From JAHEZL01 sp964406465 (GTDB taxonomy: Bacteria; Bacteroidota; Bacteroidia; Flavobacteriales_C; GCA-002722245): a DNA stretch of 64,000 bases. The DNA lies in assembly GCA_964406465.1 (NCBI GenBank), contig CAYORT010000009.1:41748-105747 (forward strand), read 5' to 3'. The position numbers and the translations under genes were made by a program. Shown piece by piece: positions 45,214 to 53,801 of this stretch (position 1 is the stretch's first letter; every line of letters begins with the position of its first letter). The notes under the pieces are model-generated. The model saw nothing but the letters and a program-made list of their open reading frames with translations. It was not told the origin of the DNA and searched no databases.

Positions 45214-46062
45214 GCGACTGAAATCCTTTAATTGTCCTTCTATCATTCGTCGAGCAAAACTCCACTTATGAATCCCTTCTATTTCCGAGTAAGTATGATC
45301 TATATCCAATGAATCAAGCTTGTTGCTGAATGCTTTATTGTTAGGAAGAAAAAAATCAGATTCACCGCAAATCAAATGAAAATTGAATTTGATTTTCTCT
45401 ACGTTCACCGAGTCGAGCATATAATAAGGTGAAAATCTTTTCCAGTCATTCAAATACTGCTTTTGACTGCCCAACACTTCATATAAATTACCTAAAGCAG
45501 GATGTGCCGTTAAATCTGTTCCTCCAGAAACACTTCCCACATATCCAAACATTTGGGGATATTTGAGTCCGAGACGAATAGCCCCAAAGCCCCCCATGCT
45601 AAATCCGGTAATACCTGTTTTCTCTCCTGTTTTAAAAACTTTATAATGTTTTTTTATGTGTGGAAAAAGCTCATTTACAATGTACGTTTCATAGCGCCAG
45701 TTGGGTAATCGCGGACTATCAATATACCAACCTTTTTCGCTATTGATACAAACTACAACGATTTGCAATTTATCCACCAATTCGGGCAAATTAGGAATAC
45801 TGTCTAAAAACACATCGGCACTATTTCCATAATTGTGCAATAAGTACATCACCGGAAAAGAATCGATATCGTTATATGATCGCGGAACAATGGTAATAAA
45901 TGGCATTTCTTTGTTAAAATAAAAGCTAGATAGCTCGCCATACTCTACTTGCTTTTTCGACCAAATGCCGTAGCTTGATTCATCACCATCAGAATTGGCC
46001 GAATCGCACGCAAAGAAAAAAACCAATAAGAAACTGCAAAAAACTCGATAAAGCATGTACAA
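45202..46062 (-). CDS. Esterase D-like alpha/beta hydrolase lipoprotein
   Basis: A 286-residue lipoprotein with lipobox LVFFFACDS (Cys19). The hydrolase fold of the putative esterase/FrmB family shows FPVMYLLHNYGN, the nucleophile elbow GFSMGGFGAIRLGLKYP with Ser155, and a C-terminal His in EGIHKWSFARRMIEGQL. It probably acts in the periplasm or at the surface on acyl esters. The acetyl-transfer gene remnants next door hint at a former link to polymer deacetylation, but this is speculative. Confidence 0.87.
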   Translation of the reverse strand: MYMLYRVFCSFLLVFFFACDSANSDGDESSYGIWSKKQVEYGELSSFYFNKEMPFITIVPRSYNDIDSFPVMYLLHNYGNSADVFLDSIPNLPELVDKLQIVVVCINSEKGWYIDSPRLPNWRYETYIVNELFPHIKKHYKVFKTGEKTGITGFSMGGFGAIRLGLKYPQMFGYVGSVSGGTDLTAHPALGNLYEVLGSQKQYLNDWKRFSPYYMLDSVNVEKIKFNFHLICGESDFFLPNNKAFSNKLDSLDIDHTYSEIEGIHKWSFARRMIEGQLKDFSRLVN

Positions 46063-46145
46063 AAATAAAAACCTAAATTACTAATTTCTCTACTGCAATA
46101 AAATAAACCGTAATTTTAACCCCGAATCGTTTTTACATTTTATAT

Positions 46146-46703
46146 ATGAGAGAATTTCTATCACAACCTTGGCCTTGGTATGTAGCTGGTCCGCTCATTG
46201 GATTGATGATACCATTGCTTTTAGTAGCAGGCAACAAACCCTTTGGTGTTTCATCAAGCCTTCGCCATATATGCGCAATGGCACTGCCGAAAATTAGCGA
46301 CTACTTTAAATACGACTGGAAAACAAAAATTTGGAATTTGCTTTTTGTTGCTGGTATTGCCTTGGGCGGATTCATTGGCGCACACTTTTTAAGCAACCCC
46401 AATTCTATCGATATTTCCCTCGAAACACAATCTCTATTAAATGAGTGGGGAATAAACAACTTTGAAGGATATAATCCAAGTGAACTTTTTGCTTGGAACA
46501 ACTTAAATTCTTCATCACTTATTTTACTCATTGGCGGAGGCTTATTAATTGGCTTTGGTACTCGTTATGCAAATGGATGTACATCGGGCCACAGTATTTA
46601 CGGATTATCGCAGCTTAGCTGGGTTTCATTGGTAGCGACCATTGGTTTCTTCATTGGCGGACTCATTGCTTCATGGATTGTATTACCTTTTATCTTATCG
46701 TAA
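46146..46703 (+). CDS. YeeE/YedE family transporter, first half
   Basis: A 185-residue membrane protein with about four or five hydrophobic segments. The family motif RYANGCTSGHSIYGLSQLS places the conserved cysteine (Cys142) in a re-entrant loop. YeeE-type proteins take up thiosulfate or other sulfur compounds. It is one of a split pair with the next gene, which starts one base after its stop. Confidence 0.9.
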   Translation: MREFLSQPWPWYVAGPLIGLMIPLLLVAGNKPFGVSSSLRHICAMALPKISDYFKYDWKTKIWNLLFVAGIALGGFIGAHFLSNPNSIDISLETQSLLNEWGINNFEGYNPSELFAWNNLNSSSLILLIGGGLLIGFGTRYANGCTSGHSIYGLSQLSWVSLVATIGFFIGGLIASWIVLPFILS

Positions 46704-46704
46704 A

Positions 46705-47115
46705 ATGAAAAACTTAAAATACTTATTGTTTGGTACCATCTTCGGAATTATTCTATACAAAGCAGAAGTAATTAGCTGGTTCCGTATTCAAGAAATGTTT
46801 CATTTTCAATCTTTTCATATGTATGGCGTTATTGGAAGTGCCGTTGCTACTGGCATGATATCCATACTCATTATTAAGAAGAAAAACATTAAGACTTTAT
46901 CGGGTGAAGTAATTGAAGTTTTTCAAAAAAAATATACCAAGGGAACCATTATTGGTGGCGTAATTTTTGGGTTGGGTTGGGCTTTTACTGGTGCTTGTCC
47001 CGGACCACTATTCGCCCTTGTTGGCGCAGGATATTGGTCGACAGCAATAGCACTATCAAGCGCGGTATTGGGTGTATATATTTATGGAGCAATGAAAAAT
47101 AAATTGCCACATTAA
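46705..47115 (+). CDS. YeeE/YedE family transporter, second half
   Basis: A 136-residue partner of the previous protein. I take the ATG at 46705 (MKNLKYLLFGTIFGI); upstream codons overlap the first gene. Here the cysteine motif is GWAFTGACPGPLFALVGAGYW. Together the two proteins make up the two-fold repeat seen as a single chain in full-length YeeE. Convergent with the gene at 47112, overlapping it by four bases. Confidence 0.9.
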   Translation: MKNLKYLLFGTIFGIILYKAEVISWFRIQEMFHFQSFHMYGVIGSAVATGMISILIIKKKNIKTLSGEVIEVFQKKYTKGTIIGGVIFGLGWAFTGACPGPLFALVGAGYWSTAIALSSAVLGVYIYGAMKNKLPH

Positions 47116-47345
47116 GCCACTTCCCCCCTATGCGGCCTCAAGGCATCGCGCAATAATTTCATATCCTTTTCTTCTACCGTAATGTAGGCGATGTGGTATT
47201 GTTCACTCAAGGCTTCAAAGCCAACTTCATAAAATGAAAGTTTAGCTCTTTCACCATATTCACCTAGATGAATTTTATGGTGCTCTGCAATCCCTTTAGA
47301 ATCGGGACCTCTAAAGTCCCAAATCAATTTAATTTTTCTTTCCAT
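47112..47345 (-). CDS. Conserved hypothetical small protein
   Basis: A 77-residue soluble protein starting MERKIKLIWDFRGPDSKGIAEHHKIHL, with an alternating beta-alpha appearance and two histidines together. It looks well-formed and codon use is like that of its neighbours. I cannot assign a family. It overlaps the YeeE gene by four bases at the 3' end. Confidence 0.62.
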   Translation of the reverse strand: MERKIKLIWDFRGPDSKGIAEHHKIHLGEYGERAKLSFYEVGFEALSEQYHIAYITVEEKDMKLLRDALRPHRGEVA

Positions 47346-47423
47346 GATTTAAGTGTAACAAAATTAAAGATAAAATTGTTATCTTAAAGTTACAGGGAGA
47401 CTAACTACATTAACTACGAAACT

Positions 47424-49496
47424 ATGAAGAAAAAACTACTACTTTTTCTAGGCCTAGGCTTTGCTTTAAATGCTTACAATCAAAATCCAACAAGTTCAAT
47501 TTGCACATGGAAAAATGACGCTACCGGTTGCTATTCATTTATTCATGATGACTATGGAGACCTTGGCGTAATAGGCATCAACAACTACGCCGATACTATT
47601 GCAAGAAACAGAAACTTAAAATTTACCTTTGGCGCAATTACATCTGCATGCGAAAACAATAGCGGAATGTGGAGCGATGCCAATAGCATGATTGCTTATG
47701 GCCATGAAATTATTAATCACACACACAATCACACTTGCGCTGTTTATCAAAGCTGGTGCACGGCGGGATTATGGGCCGAAACAGCCACCGAAGATTTTGC
47801 CACCGAGATGGATCACAGCACAAATTTGATTAATACTAATACCAGTCACTATCCTCGATATTTCATTTATCCTTACGACCAATACAATAGCGCTGCTAAC
47901 AATCATCTAAAAACACTTGGATACATTGGTTCTAGAACAGGTACATATAATTCTGAATCAGCATCAAACTTCACTTCCGATCAAAGTGGTTTCTACCAAA
48001 CTTCTTTTGTGGTAGATGTAAATTCTAATGGAGATCCTATTTCGCTTAGCAATCTAAACTCATATGTAGACCAAGCCATTGCCAACAAATCTTGGATCAA
48101 CAGAGAGATGCACAATGTTGGCTCATCTGGTTGGGGAAGTATCTCTGTTGCAAATTATAGGGCGCATCTCAATTACGTAAAATCTAAAGTGAATACCAAT
48201 CAAATTTGGGTAGGTACTATTTCTGAAATTCTCACCTACCAAATGCAAAAAACAAAATATACTCCCACAACCAATTACGACAGTCAAAACAACGAAGTAA
48301 ATATCACTTGGAACACACCCTCTTTCAACGTAGCTCAATACTTACAACCTTTGCAAGTTAAGAGTCCGATTACCCTTAAAATAAACATGGACAATCTTAC
48401 GGGCAACTATACAGTTACTCAAAATGGAAATCCTATTGCGATTACCAAAACTGTTGGTAACATTATTTATATCGATGTGTATCCTCACAACGGAGCAGTA
48501 AAAATAAAAGTGCAATCTTGTAATAATTTCTGCATGGGAACTGCCCTCAAAGACACGTCTACTTTTATTGGCAATACCATCACATTTAACTCTTCTTTTT
48601 CCTCTGTAAATTCAATAAGCTATCAATGGTATCACAACAATGTTTTGATTTCGGGCCAAACAGGAAGTTCATTAACGCTAAACAATATTCAACTTGGCGA
48701 TACCGGAACATACAAAGTGGTGGCCACCAGCAACAATGTAACCTTAGAAAGTTCAGCTAAATTGTCGGTAAGCAGTCAAAGTCCGTACCACGGCTTTGCC
48801 ATGCAAATTCCAGGAACGATTGAGTTTGAAGAATACGATTTAGGCGGACAACAAATTGCTTATTTCGACGATTCGAATGGCAGCGAAGGAGGAGCATTTA
48901 GAACCGATGATGTAGATGTAGAACCTATCCTTGCGGGTGGATATGATATTGGTTGGACCACCGCAGGCGAATGGCTAGAGTACACAGTAAATATTTTAGA
49001 AACGGGGCCTTATTCATTGGCCATTCGACATGCATCGCAAGGCAGCTTAGGAAAAGTAAAAATCTATGTTGATGGTGTGGCAGTTACAACTACTTTAAGT
49101 TTAACCAAAACAAATTCTTACGATGTATACAAATACACCACCTTTTCAAACATTACTTTAAGCACTGGAACTCATGTTTTAAGGGTAGAAGTAGTAGCTG
49201 GCGATGTTAATTTAGATAAAATGACTTGGAGCACTCCGGGCACTGTTGGAATCAATAGCATAAGTGCTAAAGATGTAGCAGTATTTCCTAATCCATTTGC
49301 AGAAAACATCACTATCAATCTAAACAACCATGTTGCTCAAAACATTAATGTTTTCAATACCGAAGGAAAACTCATTCAAGAATTTGAAAACGTTAGTGCA
49401 CAATTAATTTTCGGACAAGATCTCGAAGAAGGAATTTACTTTATTCAAATAATATCAGAAGAAAAAAGTGAACTTTTCAAAGTAGTTAAGAAATAG
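47424..49496 (+). CDS. T9SS-secreted polysaccharide deacetylase with Ig-like and CBM6 domains
   Basis: A 690-residue exported protein with a signal peptide. The NodB-type deacetylase domain (about 25-280) has motif 1 IHDDYG (His41, Asp42, Asp43) and motif 2 HTHNH (His99-His103), the metal-binding set. A linker and an Ig-like domain follow (about 370-452, YQWYHNNVLISGQTGSSLTL). A CBM6-like module (about 460-605) has GTIEFEEYDLGGQ, then GGYDIGWTTAGEWLEYTV. The C-terminal sorting domain is VAVFPNPFAENITINL ... GIYFIQII. It probably deacetylates an N- or O-acetylated polysaccharide outside the cell. Confidence 0.92.
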   Translation: MKKKLLLFLGLGFALNAYNQNPTSSICTWKNDATGCYSFIHDDYGDLGVIGINNYADTIARNRNLKFTFGAITSACENNSGMWSDANSMIAYGHEIINHTHNHTCAVYQSWCTAGLWAETATEDFATEMDHSTNLINTNTSHYPRYFIYPYDQYNSAANNHLKTLGYIGSRTGTYNSESASNFTSDQSGFYQTSFVVDVNSNGDPISLSNLNSYVDQAIANKSWINREMHNVGSSGWGSISVANYRAHLNYVKSKVNTNQIWVGTISEILTYQMQKTKYTPTTNYDSQNNEVNITWNTPSFNVAQYLQPLQVKSPITLKINMDNLTGNYTVTQNGNPIAITKTVGNIIYIDVYPHNGAVKIKVQSCNNFCMGTALKDTSTFIGNTITFNSSFSSVNSISYQWYHNNVLISGQTGSSLTLNNIQLGDTGTYKVVATSNNVTLESSAKLSVSSQSPYHGFAMQIPGTIEFEEYDLGGQQIAYFDDSNGSEGGAFRTDDVDVEPILAGGYDIGWTTAGEWLEYTVNILETGPYSLAIRHASQGSLGKVKIYVDGVAVTTTLSLTKTNSYDVYKYTTFSNITLSTGTHVLRVEVVAGDVNLDKMTWSTPGTVGINSISAKDVAVFPNPFAENITINLNNHVAQNINVFNTEGKLIQEFENVSAQLIFGQDLEEGIYFIQIISEEKSELFKVVKK

Positions 49497-49502
49497 AAGA
49501 AT

Positions 49503-49533
49503 AAGGCGTACAAAAAAATGTACGCCTTTTTTC
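49503..49533 (+). terminator. Terminator of the deacetylase gene
   Basis: A 10-bp stem AAGGCGTACA/TGTACGCCTT (49503-49512 with 49519-49528) is followed by T residues. Confidence 0.9.
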
Positions 49534-49628
49534 ATTCTTGTTGCCGATGACCTTAAATGCTTTTCTTCATCGGTTTTAAAATATGTAATGAAATGGCGTT
49601 TCTTATCTTTAGCCTTTAAACTAGAAAG

Positions 49629-50156
49629 ATGAACATATACTTTTCAAACATCAAAACGATCATTTTAGATCAACTTAATGCCGCCAATACAGAAATTTTA
49701 ATCGCAGTATCTTGGCTCACCGACAAAGAAATCTACCAACTACTTCTTGCAAAATTAAAATTGGGAATTAAAGTTTCTATCATCACTCGAAACGACTATT
49801 TGAACAATCATGCTAAAGCTTTAGATTGGAATAACTTCATCGAACAAGGAGGTGAACTTCGCTTTTGTGAAGCAGGTAAAATGCTTCATTATAAATTTGC
49901 AGTGATCGATCAAAAAGCTGCAATAGCTACTTCGTACAACTGGACTTGTTTTGCCGGAACCAACAATAGAGAAAACATTTTAGTGATCACAGGTAATAAA
50001 GAAGTGCAAAGCTTTATAGATGAATTTAAATTCTTATGCGATTCTTTTGTAAAACAAAGTAAAGTAGAGCGAATCCACATAGAAAGCATAAATACAAAGC
50101 TTCACGGTTTCTATGAACTTACACTTATTGACGACGAAAAAAATCAAAAAGTTTAA
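49629..50156 (+). CDS. Phospholipase D-like single-HKD protein
   Basis: A 175-residue PLD-superfamily protein with one HKD motif, H87-Y-K89-x4-D94, in LHYKFAVIDQKAAIATSYNWT. The N-terminal half (SNIKTIILDQLNAANTEILIAVSWLTDKEI) matches the PLDc_2 group. Single-HKD members such as the nuclease Nuc work as dimers. No signal peptide is seen, so it is probably cytosolic and could act on nucleic acid. It is followed 36 bases later by an ABC-F gene. Confidence 0.88.
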   Translation: MNIYFSNIKTIILDQLNAANTEILIAVSWLTDKEIYQLLLAKLKLGIKVSIITRNDYLNNHAKALDWNNFIEQGGELRFCEAGKMLHYKFAVIDQKAAIATSYNWTCFAGTNNRENILVITGNKEVQSFIDEFKFLCDSFVKQSKVERIHIESINTKLHGFYELTLIDDEKNQKV

Positions 50157-50192
50157 ACACTATCCTTATCTTCGCGACTTAAATTTTTAACC

Positions 50193-51830
50193 ATGATTTC
50201 AATCGACAATATCGCTGTTCAGTTTGGCGGAACAACCTTGTTTAGCGACGTATCTTTCTCCATTAACGACAACGATAAAATAGCCCTAATGGGTAAAAAT
50301 GGTGCTGGAAAATCAACCTTATTAAAAATCATTGCTGGTGTAAATAAACCGTCAAAAGGAAATGTTTCTGCACCAAAAGAAGCTGTAATTGCCTACCTAC
50401 CCCAACATTTACTTACCGAAGACGACGCCACTGTTTTTGAAGAAACATCAAAAGCTTTTGCAGGTATCTTTAAAATGAAGGAAGAAATTGAACGCTTGAA
50501 CAAAGAGCTTGAAACACGCACCGATTACGAATCTGATGAATATGCCAAAATCATTGAAGAAGTTTCTGAGTTGAGTGAAAAATTCTACTCTATAGAAGAA
50601 GTAAATTATGAAGCGGAGGTAGAAAAAGTGCTGAAAGGACTAGGGTTTTTAAGAGAAGATTTTACTCGTCCCACCAGCGAATTTAGCGGTGGATGGAGAA
50701 TGCGAATTGAATTGGCTAAAATATTGCTGCAAAAACCCGATTTAATTTTATTAGATGAGCCTACCAACCACATGGATATCGAGTCTATTCAATGGTTAGA
50801 GGATTTCTTAATCAACAGTGCTAAAGCGGTAATGGTGATTTCGCACGATAGAGCTTTTGTTGACAATATTACCAACAGAACCATTGAAGTGACGATGGGT
50901 AGAATCTACGACTATAAAGCAAAGTACACCCATTACCTTGAATTGAGAAGAGAAAGAAGAGAACAACAACAAAAACAATACGATGAACAGCAAAAATTCA
51001 TCGCAGAAACAACCCAATTTATTGAGCGTTTCAAAGGAACTTACTCCAAAACTTTACAAGTTCAATCTAGAGTAAAAATGCTAGAAAAACTTGACATCAT
51101 TGAAGTTGATGAAGTAGACACTTCCGCCCTAAGATTAAAGTTCCCACCTGCACAACGTTCGGGAAATTACCCGTTAATTGTTACCGAATTATCTAAAAGC
51201 TACGGTGATCACGTGGTATTTAAAGATGCTTCATTAAGTATAGAACGCGGACAAAAAGTGGCATTTGTGGGTAAGAATGGTGAAGGTAAATCAACCATGA
51301 TTAAAGCTATTTTAGGAGAAATCGATTTTGAGGGTAAATTAGAATTGGGTCATAATGCCCAAATTGGCTACTTCGCACAAAATCAGGCCTCGTTGCTAGA
51401 TGAATCGCTTACTATCTTCGAAACCATAGATAGAATAGCTGTTGGAGACATACGTTCAAAAATTAAAGACATCTTAGGCGCCTTTATGTTTAGTGGTGAC
51501 GATATACAAAAGAAAGTGAAGGTTTTGTCGGGAGGTGAAAAAACACGTTTAGCCATGATTAAGCTATTGCTAGAACCTGTAAACTTCTTGATTCTCGATG
51601 AGCCAACCAACCACCTTGACATGAAGACCAAAGACATCATTAAAGATGCTTTGCGCGACTTTGATGGCACTTTAATACTGGTGTCTCACGACCGTGATTT
51701 CTTAGACGGATTGGTGACCAAGGTCTTTGAATTCGGTAACAAACGCGTGAAAGAGCACTTCGAAGATATCAACGGCTTCTTAGCGCGCAAAAAGATAGAA
51801 AACATGAGAGAATTAGAGAAAAAGAACTAA
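50193..51830 (+). CDS. ABC-F family ATPase
   Basis: A 545-residue protein with two ATP-binding cassettes and no membrane segments. Walker A motifs are GKNGAGKSTLLK and GKNGEGKSTMIK; signatures are SGGWRMRIELA and SGGEKTRLAM; Walker B motifs end in LDEPTNHMD and LDEPTNHLD. The charged interdomain linker (YLELRRERREQQQKQYDEQQKF) is the ribosome-contacting P-site tether of ABC-F proteins. It probably acts in translation rescue; a resistance role is possible but unsupported. Confidence 0.94.
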   Translation: MISIDNIAVQFGGTTLFSDVSFSINDNDKIALMGKNGAGKSTLLKIIAGVNKPSKGNVSAPKEAVIAYLPQHLLTEDDATVFEETSKAFAGIFKMKEEIERLNKELETRTDYESDEYAKIIEEVSELSEKFYSIEEVNYEAEVEKVLKGLGFLREDFTRPTSEFSGGWRMRIELAKILLQKPDLILLDEPTNHMDIESIQWLEDFLINSAKAVMVISHDRAFVDNITNRTIEVTMGRIYDYKAKYTHYLELRRERREQQQKQYDEQQKFIAETTQFIERFKGTYSKTLQVQSRVKMLEKLDIIEVDEVDTSALRLKFPPAQRSGNYPLIVTELSKSYGDHVVFKDASLSIERGQKVAFVGKNGEGKSTMIKAILGEIDFEGKLELGHNAQIGYFAQNQASLLDESLTIFETIDRIAVGDIRSKIKDILGAFMFSGDDIQKKVKVLSGGEKTRLAMIKLLLEPVNFLILDEPTNHLDMKTKDIIKDALRDFDGTLILVSHDRDFLDGLVTKVFEFGNKRVKEHFEDINGFLARKKIENMRELEKKN

Positions 51831-51870
51831 AAATACAGTTCCCCTCTAAAACTTAAGATTTGCCGATAAT

Positions 51871-51900
51871 TTGAACCTTTAATAAAAAAGAATATATTTG
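51871..51900 (+). promoter_or_regulatory. Promoter of the tRNA-Arg gene
   Basis: TTG at 51871-51873 and TATATTTG at 51893-51900 are spaced by 19 bases, an exact match to the Bacteroidota consensus. The tRNA begins 12 bases later. Confidence 0.82.
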
Positions 51901-51911
51901 CAGCCGTAATT

Positions 51912-51985
51912 GGTCCCGTAGCTTAACTGGATAGAGCATCTGACTACGGATCAGAAGGTTGGGGGTTCGAATCTCTCCGGGACCA
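51912..51985 (+). tRNA. tRNA-Arg (anticodon ACG)
   Basis: A full cloverleaf can be drawn. The acceptor stem is GGTCCCG with CGGGACC (51912-51918 with 51978-51984), with discriminator A at 51985. The anticodon stem is TCTGA/TCAGA with loop CTACGGA, so the anticodon ACG is at 51946-51948. The T-arm has loop TTCGAAT with a stem containing G-U pairs. The CCA end is not encoded. Confidence 0.96.
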
Positions 51986-51994
51986 CTCCAAGGG

Positions 51995-52027
51995 AAAGTA
52001 TCTCAATTTTGGGATACTTTTCTTTTT
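51995..52027 (+). terminator. Terminator downstream of tRNA-Arg
   Basis: An 8-bp stem AAAGTATC/GATACTTT (51995-52002 with 52013-52020) precedes a T-rich tract. A close relative of this hairpin is found at 55881-55914. Confidence 0.75.
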
Positions 52028-52274
52028 TACCCCCTTTAAAAGCCTTGCTATTCTTGCACAACAGAAGGACTGCTTCATTCACAAAAGGTGTTCGACATTT
52101 TTTATTCTCTAAAATCAACTTTTTAGGAAATATCGAACTCACCACCTTCTGTTTTTTTGCTGTATCACCCAATTGATAAAGGGTTTGGAGGGCAAAGTAG
52201 TAAAGGGAAAGCCTCCAATATTGCCCATATATAATTGAGAAATATTAAGGAAGGAGTATTGTGGACATGTAATA

Positions 52275-53168
52275 TCACCAACTTTTCTTAACTGCAATGC
52301 ATCTGAAACCTAACCAGCTTTGAGGTGAAGAATAATAAAGAATTACATTGGAGTTTGACTTATCAGCCCAATGATAATAACTACCTCCATATGCTAAGCC
52401 TTTTTCAGAAGTCATTTCGGCTGCATTCCCTCTTAAATTATATATCTTACAGCCATTATATATTTTGTAATCATTAAATGTGAATATAGGCATTAGTGAA
52501 ACACCACAATTCTGAATATAAAAATGATCTATGGTGTGCCTTTTGATAACAAGATGTGCATTCCTATAATTATAGGTAGCACCTTTTTTTTCATGAATAC
52601 TATCTAGCGTTGGAACCAATTTTTCAGACCATGATATTGAAGGTAATTTGTATTCAAAATAATATTTTTTACCATAATATTTCGCAACTATGGAGTCTAC
52701 CTTTGTTCTCCATTTACAAAAGAATTCAACTTGTTCATAAGAAACATTTGTTATAGGACAGTCCAGGTAATAATCCAACCTATTTTTCAAAGTATCTTTT
52801 AAAAGATCTTGCGAAATCGGCAACGAGATATAACCTCTTAAACCAGTAACTTTAATCAATTTTCTATTTGAAGGATTAAAGAAATTTACACCTAATGATT
52901 CAAAATTTGGAGGCAAAGCCCATTTGGTAATTGTAAGACTATCAAGAAATTTCTCTTGCTCTTTCGTTAATTTATTATTTATATAATAAGCTTCCATTGT
53001 GGAGTTATTATAATAGCAATATTCTAACCATTCCGCAACCGAAATCTCAGTTTCATCTATCAAAGTTTCATTTTCATCACCAACTAACCCCCATTTAGTA
53101 GTGGATTGAGAATATAAATTAAGTGCTAATACAAGTAATAAAATCGTTGTGTAAATTCTCGTTTTCAT
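52275..53168 (-). CDS. SUMF1/FGE-sulfatase-like domain secreted protein
   Basis: A 297-residue protein. I chose the ATG at 53168 (MKTRIYTTILLLVLALNLYSQ), which opens a signal peptide and sits 8 bases after the upstream gene's probable stop. The C-terminal part is of the formylglycine-generating-enzyme fold: NLRGNAAEMTSEKGLAYGGSYYHW and finally SWLGFRCIAVKK. The N-terminal EISVAEWLEY also fits. Relatives in Bacteroidota include gliding proteins GldJ and GldK, but most such domains are non-catalytic or of unknown role. Catalytic cysteines of true FGE were not located. Confidence 0.82.
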   Translation of the reverse strand: MKTRIYTTILLLVLALNLYSQSTTKWGLVGDENETLIDETEISVAEWLEYCYYNNSTMEAYYINNKLTKEQEKFLDSLTITKWALPPNFESLGVNFFNPSNRKLIKVTGLRGYISLPISQDLLKDTLKNRLDYYLDCPITNVSYEQVEFFCKWRTKVDSIVAKYYGKKYYFEYKLPSISWSEKLVPTLDSIHEKKGATYNYRNAHLVIKRHTIDHFYIQNCGVSLMPIFTFNDYKIYNGCKIYNLRGNAAEMTSEKGLAYGGSYYHWADKSNSNVILYYSSPQSWLGFRCIAVKKSW

Positions 53169-53176
53169 AAAAAAAA

Positions 53177-53642
53177 TTATGGTTCTTGCCAAAATCCTAC
53201 AAATGGAATCTTATATTTCTTTGTAACATTAACTTTTTCTCTGATTCTGACAGAATAATTAGTACCTGGATTAAAACTTAATCTATAATTAAACCCTGCG
53301 TTTCGCGCAACAATTATACCATAAAATCCTGTCCATCGAAGACCTGATCCATCCCTTGCTACCCTGCAAAAAACATAAGTATAAACAGCAAACGAGCAGA
53401 ACCCCATCTAATATTAATCCCTCCACTAGCTCTTTAATTCCCTGATCCTGATTTGTTTTCGATGATCCTGACAAATTATATACCAATTTTTTTAGATCTG
53501 AGAAACCGCTTGCACCACAGACCTCAATACACCCTGCACCTCCCCAACCAGCATCAGACACTAAATCATCAGGACCATCATGAATCATAAAGTTACCATA
53601 AATCACAAAACCTCCATCGCACACCACCACCCTTATTTCCAT
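53177..53642 (-). pseudogene. Probably frameshifted gene (unknown domain with GGAGCIEVCG motif)
   Basis: Two overlapping minus-strand frames make up what looks like one gene. Frame A (53642 to about 53400) begins MEIRVVVCDGGFVIYGNFMIHDGPDD and contains GWGGAGCIEVCG, a plausible conserved motif. It then decays into unlikely sequence and stops at 53289. Frame B (about 53407 to 53177) ends with RIREKVNVTKKYKIPFVGFWQEP, and its stop lies 8 bases before the SUMF1 start, an operon-like gap. A one-base slip near 53400 would join them. A good promoter precedes the start. Function unknown. Confidence 0.45.
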
Positions 53643-53653
53643 TAACTATTCCG

Positions 53654-53683
53654 AATATACGGAATCCTATTAAAAAGTCAAAC
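53654..53683 (-). promoter_or_regulatory. Outward promoter left of the transposase
   Basis: On the minus strand TTG, 19 bases, then TATATTCG precede the start codon at 53642 by 9 bases, implying a leaderless or nearly leaderless transcript. The core TTCCGTATATTCGGAA is itself a palindrome. The same TTCCGTATATT block occurs at 55178-55189 on the plus strand. Confidence 0.6.
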
Positions 53684-53801
53684 CGCCCTGATATATTCTT
53701 GATTAATTACAGATTATAGTAGTTTAAAACTTACAAATATTTTCATCATAATTTTGACACTCACTCAAACACAATTTTCTATTGCTTTCGTTTCCCCTAC
53801 C

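Noticed and set aside
47424..49496. Presence of the T9SS machinery itself
   Set aside because: Only substrates with C-terminal sorting domains are seen; no Por or Gld secretion genes were found in the window. The SUMF1-like protein at 52275 is only distantly similar to GldJ/GldK.
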